Shown here: piece by piece, positions 7,536-16,666 of the stretch | How positions within the stretch are numbered: the first letter of the stretch is position 1 | Layout: every line of letters begins with the position of its first letter | DNA from: Pseudomonadota bacterium | GTDB lineage: Bacteria; Pseudomonadota; Gammaproteobacteria; Burkholderiales; Gallionellaceae | NCBI GenBank assembly: GCA_021787435.1 | Contig: JAJYLY010000011.1 | Coordinates: 1-64,000, forward strand | Reading direction: 5' to 3' | Length of the DNA: 64,000 nucleotides | Program-made: the position numbers and the translations under genes | Notes under the pieces: generated by a model | Databases searched by the model: none | The model's input: the letters and a program-made list of their open reading frames with translations, nothing else | What the model was told of the DNA's origin: nothing

Positions 7536-8506
7536 TTAAGGTGCACTGTGACAGTCGCCGTCGCCCCGATGCGCAGAGCGCGGTCCGTAGGTGATAGCCT
7601 GATGCGCACCGGCACACGCTGCGTGATCTTGACCCAGTTGCCGGTTGCATTCTGCGGTGGCAGCAATGAGAATGCGGTGCCTGTGCTGCCGCCAAGACTC
7701 TCCACGGTTCCCTTGAAATGCTGGCCTGGATACATGTCGAATTCGATGTCCACCTGCTGGCTCGGGCGTATGCCTGGCAACTCGGTCTCCTTGAAATTGG
7801 CATCGACATGAAAACTGTTTTTCTCGATCAGCGCAAAAAGCGGCGCACCTATGTCCACCATGGAGCCTGCGACGAGCGTGAGATTGCTGATCTGTCCGTC
7901 TTGAGCGGCCAGAACATGTGTGTGTTCGATGTCGAGATTCGCTTGGCTGATTGCCGCTTCTGCCTTCATCACGTCGCCGCGCTCTGTGATTTTTTCAGGG
8001 GCGGAGTGCGCGCTCTTCAGTCTCGCATGCGCTTCGTCAACTGCAGCCTGCAGGCTTTTCACGCGGGTATCCGCATCGTCCAGGGCCTGCTGGGAGAGAA
8101 AATGCCTGGCCACGAGCCTCCTGTCCCGGGCAGCGATGCTCTTGGCATTCGCAAGGTCGCTTTCACTCTGTTCTATCTGTGCCCTGGCGAGCTCGATTTC
8201 TGAGCGATCCCGGCGCGCGTTCTGCAAGGCTTGCGCAAGATCCGCCTGTGCATGCGAGAGCGCGATTTTGTATGGTTCAGGGTCAACGTCAAACAGCGCA
8301 TCGCCTTTCTTTACGAACTGATTCTCCTGCACATAGACCCTGATCACACGGCCTGCGACTTGGGATGCGACGTTCACCACATCCGCTTCGATATATGCGT
8401 TCTCCGTGCTGCGAGAGGCGTCGTAATAGCGCTGATAAGCAAACCACCCCAGCAGGAGTGCGAGCGCCGCCATCGCAGTCAAAGTCTTCACATTGATAAA
8501 TTTCAT
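7532..8506 (-). CDS. emrA: HlyD-family membrane fusion protein, EmrA-like
   Basis: A 324-residue periplasmic adaptor anchored by one N-terminal helix (about residues 9-25). The lipoyl half-motif follows (ASQVAGRVIRVYVQENQFVK), then a long coiled-coil hairpin (~80-175) and a beta-barrel region containing LTLVAGSMVDIGAPLFALIE. It connects the EmrB-type antiporter to an outer-membrane channel. The ATG giving MKFINVK was chosen because it overlaps the marR stop as ATGA; a longer frame would intrude on marR. It overlaps emrB in the same way, so the three genes are one operon. Confidence 0.92.
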   Translation of the reverse strand: MKFINVKTLTAMAALALLLGWFAYQRYYDASRSTENAYIEADVVNVASQVAGRVIRVYVQENQFVKKGDALFDVDPEPYKIALSHAQADLAQALQNARRDRSEIELARAQIEQSESDLANAKSIAARDRRLVARHFLSQQALDDADTRVKSLQAAVDEAHARLKSAHSAPEKITERGDVMKAEAAISQANLDIEHTHVLAAQDGQISNLTLVAGSMVDIGAPLFALIEKNSFHVDANFKETELPGIRPSQQVDIEFDMYPGQHFKGTVESLGGSTGTAFSLLPPQNATGNWVKITQRVPVRIRLSPTDRALRIGATATVTVHLK

Positions 8507-8934
8507 GTGAGCAACCCCAGTTTGCCGCGGATATTGTTCATCACGCGGAGTGCATTTTGAATCTCGTCCTGACTCAGGCCGGAAAGCAGTTTGTTGCGAA
8601 GATCGGAGGCGCATGCGCGTATGTTTTCAACACTGTTCATACCGTTTTCAGACAGGTGTAAATGTTTGACGCGGCGATCTGTCTTGCTGCTGCAACGCTT
8701 GAGCAAACCTTCATTTTCCATGTGATCGACCAGCCTGACCAGTGTGGCAGGTTCTATACCCATGCTTTGGGCTAGCTCCTTGTGCGTGCATCCGTCGTTA
8801 CGCGACAGGTGTAGCAGCAAAGTCCAGCGGGAAAGGGTGAATCCCTGAGGCCTCAGCTGTCGATCCAATGCGATGCGCCAAGCATGTGTGGTTAGGAACA
8901 TCGATTCAGCGAACTGTTCGTTCAATGACTTCAT
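8503..8934 (-). CDS. MarR-family transcriptional regulator
   Basis: A 143-residue winged-helix repressor. The recognition region reads HKELAQSMGIEPATLVRLVD and the wing contains CSSKTDRRVKHLHLSENG, both characteristic of MarR/SlyA proteins. It is the first gene of the emrAB operon, and a perfect 15-base palindrome lies just before its start, so autorepression relieved by a pump substrate is likely. SlyA-type regulators sometimes act more widely, but the coupling argues for local control. Confidence 0.9.
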   Translation of the reverse strand: MKSLNEQFAESMFLTTHAWRIALDRQLRPQGFTLSRWTLLLHLSRNDGCTHKELAQSMGIEPATLVRLVDHMENEGLLKRCSSKTDRRVKHLHLSENGMNSVENIRACASDLRNKLLSGLSQDEIQNALRVMNNIRGKLGLLT

Positions 8935-8946
8935 TTTTTGTTTTCC

Positions 8947-8961
8947 TGCTAATGATTAGCA
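8947..8961. promoter_or_regulatory. Palindromic operator before the marR-emrAB operon
   Basis: TGCTAAT, a central G and ATTAGCA form a perfect inverted repeat about a dozen bases before the marR start. Position, length and AT-rich symmetry fit a MarR-type operator. The pairing of site and protein is inferred. Confidence 0.65.
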
Positions 8962-9008
8962 TACTAACTATGATGAAGGAAAAACAGTCGTTTGTCGACA
9001 AGCTGTCG

Positions 9009-9509
9009 CTACAGGAATCTGTCCAGCAGCTTGCGGCTGTGGCCGTCGAGCTTTTCGATGTTGCGCAGCAGGAAAGAAATGCCGTAACCGTCGGTAATGA
9101 GCAATGCGGTATGCGACAGACGGCGGATGTGGTCTTCGGCCTTGAGCAGCAACTCGGCATTTCCCCTGTCTGTTTCGACCTGCCAGGTGCTGGGCGTTGC
9201 AAAACTCGACACCTTAACGATGCGGTGTATTTCGGGGGTGAACTCGCGATAGGAAAGATCATTCATAATCAACGCGCGGGTGTCTTCTGGCAGGTTGTTT
9301 AGCGTTTCTATCCAGACAAGTTCATGTCCGTCCTGAGCCATCAGCGAGATGCAAGCATCGGGTGCGGCAAATGGGAAGGCGCGCACCGGAACCACACCCT
9401 CGTATGTCTGGCCGTTTAAGCTGCATACCAAGCGCCCGGCGGCATTGCGTGTTAAGGTGAAATTTGCCGAGCGATCCGATTGTCTTCTATCTGCTTGAGG
9501 GAAGCTCAT
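9009..9509 (-). CDS. DUF1854 protein of the cyanophycin locus
   Basis: A 166-residue protein of the DUF1854 family, which recurs beside cyanophycin synthetase genes and their ABC transporter. Visible features are the central VPVRAFPFAAPDACISLMAQ segment and ELVWIETLNNLPEDTRALI, with a C-terminal half rich in charged residues. No signal peptide or membrane helix is seen, so it is probably cytoplasmic and may work with the transporter. Its ATGA start overlaps the transporter stop. The biochemical role is unknown. Confidence 0.82.
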   Translation of the reverse strand: MSFPQADRRQSDRSANFTLTRNAAGRLVCSLNGQTYEGVVPVRAFPFAAPDACISLMAQDGHELVWIETLNNLPEDTRALIMNDLSYREFTPEIHRIVKVSSFATPSTWQVETDRGNAELLLKAEDHIRRLSHTALLITDGYGISFLLRNIEKLDGHSRKLLDRFL

Positions 9510-11773
9510 GCGCTCACCTTGCCTTCCATCGGTATGCGTCTCAGGTCCATTTCCGTGTCCACGTTACGAGCCTGTGCCTGATACAGGCGGTAGTAGGCGC
9601 CGCCCTTTTCCATGAGTTCCTGGTGGTTGCCTATCTCGACGATTTCGCCTCTGTCCAGCACCACCAGTCGGTTCGCTTTGTGCAGCGTGGAAAGTCGATG
9701 GGCGATCGCGATGGTCGTTCGGCCCTGCACGAGATTATCCAGCGCCTTTTGGATTTCCTTTTCGGTTTCGGTATCGACCGATGCGGTCGCTTCGTCGAGT
9801 ATTAGTATGCGCGGGTCGATCAAGAGTGCACGCGCAATCGATATGCGCTGGCGCTCGCCGCCGGACAGCCCGTGGCCCCTTTCACCCACTAACGAGTCAT
9901 AGCCATGCGGCAGGCGAAGGATGAACTCATGGGCATGCGCGGCGCGCGCGGCAGCTACAATTTCGGCACGCGTGGCATCGGGCTTCCCATATGCGATGTT
10001 TTCGGCGATGCTGCCGAAGAACAGGAAGGGCTCCTGCAGAACCAGGCCGATATGGCGACGGTATTCCGGGATGGGCAGGGAACGGATGTTGACATTGTCC
10101 ACGCTGATGGCACCTTCGGTGACATCGTAGAACCGGCACATCAGATTGACCAGGGTGCTTTTCCCCGAACCACTGTGGCCGACCAGCCCTATCATCTCCC
10201 CTGGCTCTATCACCAAGTTCAGATTCCTGATCACCGTGCGATTGCCATAGCGAAATCCGGCATCGAGGAACTGGACTCGGCCCTCGATTTTTTCCAGATG
10301 AACCGGGTGGGCGGGTTCTGGCACACTGGAGACGTGATCGAGTATGTCGAAAATGCGTTTGGCGCCAGCGGCGGCCTTCTGCGTGACCGACACGATGCGG
10401 CTCATTGAATCAAGGCGCGAATAAAAACGGCTGATGTATGCCAGAAATGCGGTCAGCACGCCCACGGTGATCTGATTTCTTGAAACCTGCCAGATGCCGA
10501 AAGCCCATACTACGAGCAGGCCGATCTCGGTAAGGAGCGATACGCTGGGCGTAAACAACGACCAGATTTTATTGATGCGGTCGTTCACCTGCAAGTTATG
10601 CTGGTTGGCGATGCGGAAGCGTTCCGCTTCCCGCTTCTCCTGGGCGAAGGCCTTGACAACGCGGATGCCCGGGATGGTGTCGGCCAGCACATTGCTCACT
10701 TCAGACCAGACGCGGTCAATTTTTTCGAAACCGGTGCGCAGCCTGTCGCGAACAAAGTGGATCATCCATCCGATGAAGGGCAAAGGCAGCAGGGTAACCA
10801 GCGCAAGCCAGGGGTTGATAGAGAAAAGGATGACGGATGTCATCGCGATCATCAGCACGTCGGTTGCGAAATCGAGTAGGTGCAACGACAGGAAGACGCA
10901 GATCCTGTCAGACTCGGAACCGATTCTGGACATCAGATCACCGGTGCGTTTCCCGCCGAAGTATTCAAGTGAAAGGCGCAGCAGATGTTCATAGGTCACG
11001 GTGCGCAGGTCAGCGCCTATTCTTTCGCTGACCAGCGCCAGGATATAGGTCTTGGCCCAGCCAAGGCTCCATGCCAGCAGCGCAGAACCCAGCAGTCCGG
11101 AAAGCAGCCAGGCCACCGTGACGAAGTCGATCGGCTTTCCATTCTGGTAGGGGATCAGCACCTTGTCCATCAGCGGCATCGTGAGATAGGGTGGCACTAG
11201 GGTCGCAGCGGTGGAGGCCAGCATCAGCAGAAACCCTGAAAGCAGTTGCCACTGATAGGGCTTTGCAAAACGCCAGAGCCGCAACAGCGTCCAAGTCGAA
11301 GGCGGCGCGTTGATTGTCACGCTGCAAGAGGGGCATTCGCCCTGCACCATGGGTGTGGAACAGTCCGGGCAGAGTTCAGGTTCTTCTTCGGGGATGGCAA
11401 TGCCCGTGAGGAAATGGCTGCATTGCTGCTCGAACTGCTTGACCAGGCTCGCCGCCTGAACATTGTGAGCCAACGTATAAAACCAGCAGGCTATGCGCTG
11501 ATTTTCGTCGAACAGCTCGATTCTTCCTACGCCGCCATGGTCGTGGCGCTGAACAGTCATGCCAGGCCGATAAGGATATTCGTGTATTTCCTGTCCATCG
11601 AGATGGAGCAGGCGCTGACTGGTCACGATGAGCAGGCTTTGTGAAAAATTCAGGTGTTGATCGAGATTGATGACAAGCTGAGTCTGGATTTTTTCGCCAT
11701 CGCGCAGCCGTGACTGTGCAACGGCGCGCAGCGCGTCCTGGGCAGAGGGCGGCAAAGGGGAAGAGGTGTTCAC
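9506..11773 (-). CDS. Cyanophycin-associated ABC exporter (fused permease-ATPase)
   Basis: A 755-residue half-transporter with an added N-terminal region. Residues 1-130 form a soluble domain, followed by a small zinc-ribbon-like knuckle with Cys at 135, 138, 147 and 150, six membrane helices (~170-450) and an ATPase domain. The ATPase shows Walker A GHSGSGKST, signature LSGGERQRIS and Walker B ILILDEATASVD. A GTG start was preferred since it places the conserved N-terminal domain at the beginning; a TTG 12 codons earlier is also open. Neither has a good ribosome site. The gene diverges from cphA' and couples to DUF1854. The cargo is unknown. Confidence 0.85.
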   Translation of the reverse strand: MNTSSPLPPSAQDALRAVAQSRLRDGEKIQTQLVINLDQHLNFSQSLLIVTSQRLLHLDGQEIHEYPYRPGMTVQRHDHGGVGRIELFDENQRIACWFYTLAHNVQAASLVKQFEQQCSHFLTGIAIPEEEPELCPDCSTPMVQGECPSCSVTINAPPSTWTLLRLWRFAKPYQWQLLSGFLLMLASTAATLVPPYLTMPLMDKVLIPYQNGKPIDFVTVAWLLSGLLGSALLAWSLGWAKTYILALVSERIGADLRTVTYEHLLRLSLEYFGGKRTGDLMSRIGSESDRICVFLSLHLLDFATDVLMIAMTSVILFSINPWLALVTLLPLPFIGWMIHFVRDRLRTGFEKIDRVWSEVSNVLADTIPGIRVVKAFAQEKREAERFRIANQHNLQVNDRINKIWSLFTPSVSLLTEIGLLVVWAFGIWQVSRNQITVGVLTAFLAYISRFYSRLDSMSRIVSVTQKAAAGAKRIFDILDHVSSVPEPAHPVHLEKIEGRVQFLDAGFRYGNRTVIRNLNLVIEPGEMIGLVGHSGSGKSTLVNLMCRFYDVTEGAISVDNVNIRSLPIPEYRRHIGLVLQEPFLFFGSIAENIAYGKPDATRAEIVAAARAAHAHEFILRLPHGYDSLVGERGHGLSGGERQRISIARALLIDPRILILDEATASVDTETEKEIQKALDNLVQGRTTIAIAHRLSTLHKANRLVVLDRGEIVEIGNHQELMEKGGAYYRLYQAQARNVDTEMDLRRIPMEGKVSA

Positions 11774-11917
11774 TGGCGGCGATATTACTACAATAAAACG
11801 CGCCGACAAACAGTTTTGCCGCTCGCTCTGGTAAACTTAGAAAAAAAATGCGCGTAAACCAAAATCCCATGCGCTGCGTTAAACGCTTGAAGCCGCACAA
11901 TTCACTAGGAAGGTTTG

Positions 11918-14074
11918 ATGGAGTTTCTAAAAATTTTGCCGCTGCGCGGCCCGAATATCTGGACCTATCGTCCGGTACTTGAGGTGTGGCTGGACATCGG
12001 TGTGCTGGAAGACTCACCTTCTAATACTATACCGGGTTTTTACGAACGACTCACAGGAATGTTGCCCACGCTGATCGAACACCGCTGCAGTGTTGGCGAG
12101 CGGGGTGGATTCCTGCAGCGTTTGCGCGAGGGCACTTGGCCTGGCCACATACTCGAACATGTTGCGATAGAGTTGCAGAATCTCGCCGGCATGCAGAGCG
12201 GCTTTGGGAAGGCGCGCGAAACGTCAAGGCGCGGGGTATACAAGGTTGTGGTGCGTTCGCGCAACGAAGCGGTGAGCCGTGCCGCGCTGTATGCGGCGCG
12301 CGATTTGGTCCTCTGCGCGATGCAGGACAAGCCCTATGACGTCGCATCCGTTGTCGCGGAATTGCATGAGATGGTCGATGCGCTCTGTCTTGGTCCCAGC
12401 ACGGCGTGCATTGTGGAGGCTGCAACCGACAGGGGCATTCCATTCATACGCCTGACCGAAGGCAACCTGGTGCAATTGGGCTATGGCGCAAGCCAGCACC
12501 GAATCTGGACAGCAGAGACAGACCAGACCAGCGCGATCGGCGAGAGCATATCCAAGGACAAGGACCTCACCAAATCCCTGCTTCATGCTTGCGGGGTCCC
12601 GGTGCCTGAAGGCCGCATCGTTGAAAGTCCGGTTGACGCCTGGGAGGCGGCCGAAGATATCGGCCTTCCCGTGGTGGTCAAGCCCTCTGACGGCAACCAC
12701 GGACGCGGCGTTTCAACCGAGCTCATGACGCGCGACGAAGTCGAAGCTGCATTCAGTCTTGCGGATGTGGAGGGCAGCGAGGTCATCGTCGAGCGGTTCG
12801 TGCGCGGCAACGAGCACAGGCTGCTTGTGGTCGGCGGCCGCCTTGCTGCCGCGGTCCGGGGCGAATCGGTCTTTCTGGTGGCGGACGGATGTTCTTCTAT
12901 CAGAAAATTGATCGACGAGCAGATCAACAGCGATCCGCGCCGCGGGGAAGCCGAAGAGTTTCCGCTGGATGTGATCGATATCGATGGCAATCCAGCGGCC
13001 CGTTTCGAGCTTGAACGCCAGGGCTATACTGCCGAGTCGACTCCCCCTTCCGGCACGAAAGTGTTGATACAGCGCAACGGTAATGTTGCCTTTGATGTCA
13101 CCGATATGGTGCATCCCGATGTGGCTGCAACGGCAGAACTTGCAGCGCGCATCGTTGGGCTGGATGTCGCCGGCATCGATCTGGTGGCCGTCGATATTTC
13201 CCGCCCGCTTGCAGAGCAGGGTGGTGCCATCGTTGAAATCAACGCGGGTCCCGGCCTCTTGATGCATCTTAAACCCGCATCGGGCAAACCCCGTCCGGTG
13301 GGGCGCGCCATCGTCGACAGTCTTTTTTCGCAGAATGAGAGCGGTCGCATTCCCGTCATCGGAATTTGCGGCACGCACGGCATGGCCCGCGTTGCCCGTG
13401 TTGTCGCCCGCCTGCTGAAGCTGGCGGGTTTTTATGTGGGACGCGCCAGCGGCGAAGGCCTTTGTTTTGACAAGCGCGTGGTGGACAGGAAAGACTGCGC
13501 GAACTGGGCATCCGCGCAGAAAGTGCTGCTGAACCGTTCGGTGAATGCTGCGGTCATCGAGAACAGCATAGAGACGATACTGTCCGAGGGCCTAGGCTAT
13601 GACCGATGTCAGATAGGCATTATCACTAATCTGGAGCCAGCCCGTCATTTCGGCGAGTATTACATAGAGACCGATGAGCAGGTATGCAATGTGCTGCGCA
13701 CCCAGATTGACGTGGTGCTTTCCGATGGGGTGGCTGTGCTCAACGGTTCCGACCCTCTGGTCTCAGACATGGCAAGGTATTGCGATGGAGAAGTCATCTT
13801 CTTTGCAGCCCAGAATGAATTGCCAGCCATAGCCCTGCATCTGGAACAAGGCGGGCGTGCAGTGCTGGTTCGCAACGGGCATATCGTGCTTAGTCAGGGG
13901 GCGAAAGAGACCGTGTTGCTCAAGCTGTCCGCGATGTTGATCGAGGCAGCCAGACAGTCTCAACTTGAATATATGCTGGCTGCGGTTGGCGCAGTTTGGG
14001 CGATGGACATTCCGCTCGATCTCGTGCGAGCCGGAATCGCCACGTTTGAAGCGGCCGATGTTCTGGTCAAATAA
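11918..14074 (+). CDS. cphA': Degenerate cyanophycin synthetase paralogue (CphA')
   Basis: A 718-residue relative of cyanophycin synthetase. The N-terminal domain and the ATP-grasp half are preserved (VVVKPSDGNHGRGVS and a metal-binding EINAGPGLLMHLKP). The Mur-ligase-like half is altered: the P-loop that reads GTNGKTTT in the neighbour is GTHGMARV here (from residue 485), and about 140 C-terminal residues including the last ligase domain are missing. It probably keeps only aspartate-adding chemistry, or is a partner of the complete enzyme. The start has an AGGAAGG ribosome site 5 bases before ATG. CphA' plus CphA pairs are known from betaproteobacteria. Confidence 0.88.
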   Translation: MEFLKILPLRGPNIWTYRPVLEVWLDIGVLEDSPSNTIPGFYERLTGMLPTLIEHRCSVGERGGFLQRLREGTWPGHILEHVAIELQNLAGMQSGFGKARETSRRGVYKVVVRSRNEAVSRAALYAARDLVLCAMQDKPYDVASVVAELHEMVDALCLGPSTACIVEAATDRGIPFIRLTEGNLVQLGYGASQHRIWTAETDQTSAIGESISKDKDLTKSLLHACGVPVPEGRIVESPVDAWEAAEDIGLPVVVKPSDGNHGRGVSTELMTRDEVEAAFSLADVEGSEVIVERFVRGNEHRLLVVGGRLAAAVRGESVFLVADGCSSIRKLIDEQINSDPRRGEAEEFPLDVIDIDGNPAARFELERQGYTAESTPPSGTKVLIQRNGNVAFDVTDMVHPDVAATAELAARIVGLDVAGIDLVAVDISRPLAEQGGAIVEINAGPGLLMHLKPASGKPRPVGRAIVDSLFSQNESGRIPVIGICGTHGMARVARVVARLLKLAGFYVGRASGEGLCFDKRVVDRKDCANWASAQKVLLNRSVNAAVIENSIETILSEGLGYDRCQIGIITNLEPARHFGEYYIETDEQVCNVLRTQIDVVLSDGVAVLNGSDPLVSDMARYCDGEVIFFAAQNELPAIALHLEQGGRAVLVRNGHIVLSQGAKETVLLKLSAMLIEAARQSQLEYMLAAVGAVWAMDIPLDLVRAGIATFEAADVLVK

Positions 14075-14092
14075 TTACAGGGAAGCTTTTTA

Positions 14093-16666
14093 ATGGAAGT
14101 GTCACGCATACGCGCGCTGCGCGGCCCCAATCTGTGGAGTCGGCATACAGCCATCGAAGCTATCGTGTCTTGTTCGGAGGGGGAATGCGACATTGCTGGA
14201 TTGATCGGTTTTGAGGCGCGGCTGCGGGCGCGTTTTCCGGAAATCGGCTTGCTGCAGTTACCGGGTCATACCGAGGCGATCACGATGGCGCATATTTTGG
14301 AAATGGCCGCTCTGGGGTTGCAGTGCCAGGCAGGCTGCCCTGTCAGCTTCAGCCGCACGGCGGCCACGATGGAACGCGGCGTGTATCAGGTGGTGTTCGA
14401 GTACAGCGAAGAGGTGGTGGGAAGGCTTGCGTTTGAACTGGCGCAGAAGCTTTGTGCTGCGGCGATAGAGGATATTTCCTTTGATCTGACTGAAGCGCTG
14501 CACCAACTGCGCGAACATGATGAAGACGTGCGCCTGGGGCCAAGCACCGCGGCCATTGTCGAGGCGGCTGTGCGGCGCGGGATCCCCTATCGCCGCCTGA
14601 CCGAAGGCAGCCTGGTGCAGTTTGGCTGGGGCAGTAAGCAGCGGCGCATCCAGGCGGCAGAAACGGATCGCAGCGGTGCTATCGGCGAGTCGATTGCGCA
14701 GGACAAGGAGTTGACCAAGAAACTGCTCGAGGCGGCGGGCGTGCCTGTGCCCCAGGGCAGGCCGGTAGCCGATGCGGAGGATGCGTGGCGCGCGATGTGC
14801 GAGATCGCGGGGCCGGTGGTGGTGAAGCCTGTGGACGGCAATCAGGGAAAGGGCGTGACGGTCAACATCCTTACGCGTGAACATCTCGAGGTTGCCTATG
14901 CTGCGGCAAGCGGGATCAGCACCGAGGTGCTGGTGGAGCGCTTCATACCCGGCAGCGATTTCCGCATGCTGGTGGTGGCCAATCAGCTGGTGGCCGCAGC
15001 CCGCCGCGAACCGCCCATGGTGATCGGTGACGGCGTGCATACCGTGGCAGAGCTGGTCGATCAGGTGAACAAGGATCCTCGGCGTGGCGAGGGGCATGCG
15101 ACTTCTCTTACCAAGATGCACATTGACAGCATCGCCATCGCGCGTCTGGAAGCACAGGGATATACGGTCGATTCCGTGCCGAAGAAGGGCGTTTGCGTGG
15201 TGCTGCGCAACAATGCCAATCTCAGCACGGGCGGCACGGCAACCGATGTCACCGAGGATGTTCATCCGGATCTTGCCGCAAGCGCAGTCGCGGCAGCGCA
15301 AATGGTGGGCCTTGATGTCTGCGGCGTGGATGTGGTGTGCGACTCCGTGCTGAGGCCATTGGAAGAGCAGGGCGGCGGCATCGTCGAAGTCAATGCGGCC
15401 CCGGGCTTGCGTATGCATCTGCAGCCTTCGTTCGGCAAGGGGCGCATGGTGGGCAGGTTCATCGTGTCGTCGATGTTCGACAGCGGCGAAGACGGGCGCA
15501 TACCGTTGGTCGCTGTGGCCGGCACCAATGGCAAGACCACCACGGTGCGATTGATCGCGCATATTCTTTCCTGTCAGGGCCTGCGCGTGGGCATGACCAA
15601 TTCGGACGGCGTTTACATACAGGGTAGACGCATAGATACCGGGGATTGCAGCGGTCCGAAGAGCGCGCGTAACGTGCTGCTGCACCCCGATGTGGATGCA
15701 GCCGTTTTCGAGACCGCGCGCGGCGGTATTTTGCGGGAAGGGCTGGCATTCGACCGCTGCAATGTGGCTGTCGTGACAAATATCGGCATGGGCGATCATC
15801 TGGGGCTCAATTACATCAGCACAGTTGAAGACCTGGCCGTGGTCAAGAGGGTTGTGGTTCAGAATGTCGCCCAGGATGGCGTGGCGGTACTGAATGCCGC
15901 GGATGACATGGTAGCTGCGATGGCGGACATGTGTCCCGGCTCGGTCACATTTTTTGCGCGTGACCGCCATCATCCCCTTATGGCCGCGCACCGTGCGCAG
16001 GGAAAACGCGTCGTATATGTGGAGGACGGCCAGATTGTGGCATGTGAGAAAAACCGCGAGCTGCGCATCCCGCTTGATCAAATCCCGATCACCCGAAGCG
16101 GCACGATAGGTTTTCAGATCGAGAATGCGATGGCTGTAGTTGCGGCAGTATGGGCGCTCAAGGTGGACTGGGAGACGATCTGCCGGGGGCTTTCCAGTTT
16201 TGTGAATAATGCGGCGACGGCGCCGGGTCGTTTCAACTGCTTCGATTACCGCGGGGCTGCGGTGATCGCGGACTATGGCCACAACCCCGATGCGATACAG
16301 GCGCTGATTCCCGCGATAGAAAGCATGCCTGCGAAAAAGCGCCTCGTCGTGATCAGCGGCGCGGGGGATAGAAGGGATGAGGACATCCGCATGCAGACCG
16401 AGTTGCTGGGCGATGTGTTTGACGAGTTGATCCTGTATCAAGACCAGTGCCAGCGTGGTCGGCCAGACGGAGAGGTGCTGGGGCTCTTGAGGCAGGGGCT
16501 TGTGCATGCCCGACGTGCAAAAAAAGTGGACGAGATCAACGGCGAGTTTCTGGCGATAGACAAGGCGCTGGAACGCCTTGAGCCGGGAGACTTGTGCCTG
16601 ATCCTGATCGACCAGGTTGATGAAGCGCTGGCGCATATCGCAAAGAGGATAGCTGAGGCCGGATGA
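14093..16666 (+). CDS. cphA: Cyanophycin synthetase
   Basis: An 857-residue enzyme that builds the storage polymer multi-L-arginyl-poly-L-aspartate from Asp, Arg and ATP. Domains in order: an N-terminal domain, an ATP-grasp domain that adds Asp (VVVKPVDGNQGKGVT near residue 245), and a Mur-ligase-like domain that adds Arg, with P-loop GTNGKTTT at residue 477. Also present are ETARGGILREGL and the C-terminal APGRFNCFDYRGAAVIADYG, which is missing from the paralogue. It lies 18 bases after cphA' and overlaps the methyltransferase gene by ATGA, so nitrogen storage and that gene share a transcript. No cyanophycinase gene is in the window. Confidence 0.95.
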   Translation: MEVSRIRALRGPNLWSRHTAIEAIVSCSEGECDIAGLIGFEARLRARFPEIGLLQLPGHTEAITMAHILEMAALGLQCQAGCPVSFSRTAATMERGVYQVVFEYSEEVVGRLAFELAQKLCAAAIEDISFDLTEALHQLREHDEDVRLGPSTAAIVEAAVRRGIPYRRLTEGSLVQFGWGSKQRRIQAAETDRSGAIGESIAQDKELTKKLLEAAGVPVPQGRPVADAEDAWRAMCEIAGPVVVKPVDGNQGKGVTVNILTREHLEVAYAAASGISTEVLVERFIPGSDFRMLVVANQLVAAARREPPMVIGDGVHTVAELVDQVNKDPRRGEGHATSLTKMHIDSIAIARLEAQGYTVDSVPKKGVCVVLRNNANLSTGGTATDVTEDVHPDLAASAVAAAQMVGLDVCGVDVVCDSVLRPLEEQGGGIVEVNAAPGLRMHLQPSFGKGRMVGRFIVSSMFDSGEDGRIPLVAVAGTNGKTTTVRLIAHILSCQGLRVGMTNSDGVYIQGRRIDTGDCSGPKSARNVLLHPDVDAAVFETARGGILREGLAFDRCNVAVVTNIGMGDHLGLNYISTVEDLAVVKRVVVQNVAQDGVAVLNAADDMVAAMADMCPGSVTFFARDRHHPLMAAHRAQGKRVVYVEDGQIVACEKNRELRIPLDQIPITRSGTIGFQIENAMAVVAAVWALKVDWETICRGLSSFVNNAATAPGRFNCFDYRGAAVIADYGHNPDAIQALIPAIESMPAKKRLVVISGAGDRRDEDIRMQTELLGDVFDELILYQDQCQRGRPDGEVLGLLRQGLVHARRAKKVDEINGEFLAIDKALERLEPGDLCLILIDQVDEALAHIAKRIAEAG

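Noticed and set aside
12040..12443. Minus-strand frames within cphA'
   Set aside because: They are antisense shadows of a conserved gene with no motif.
14258..16636. A 792-codon open frame on the minus strand across cphA
   Set aside because: It is antisense to a clearly conserved cyanophycin synthetase and its His- and Arg-rich composition is typical of a GC-biased shadow frame.
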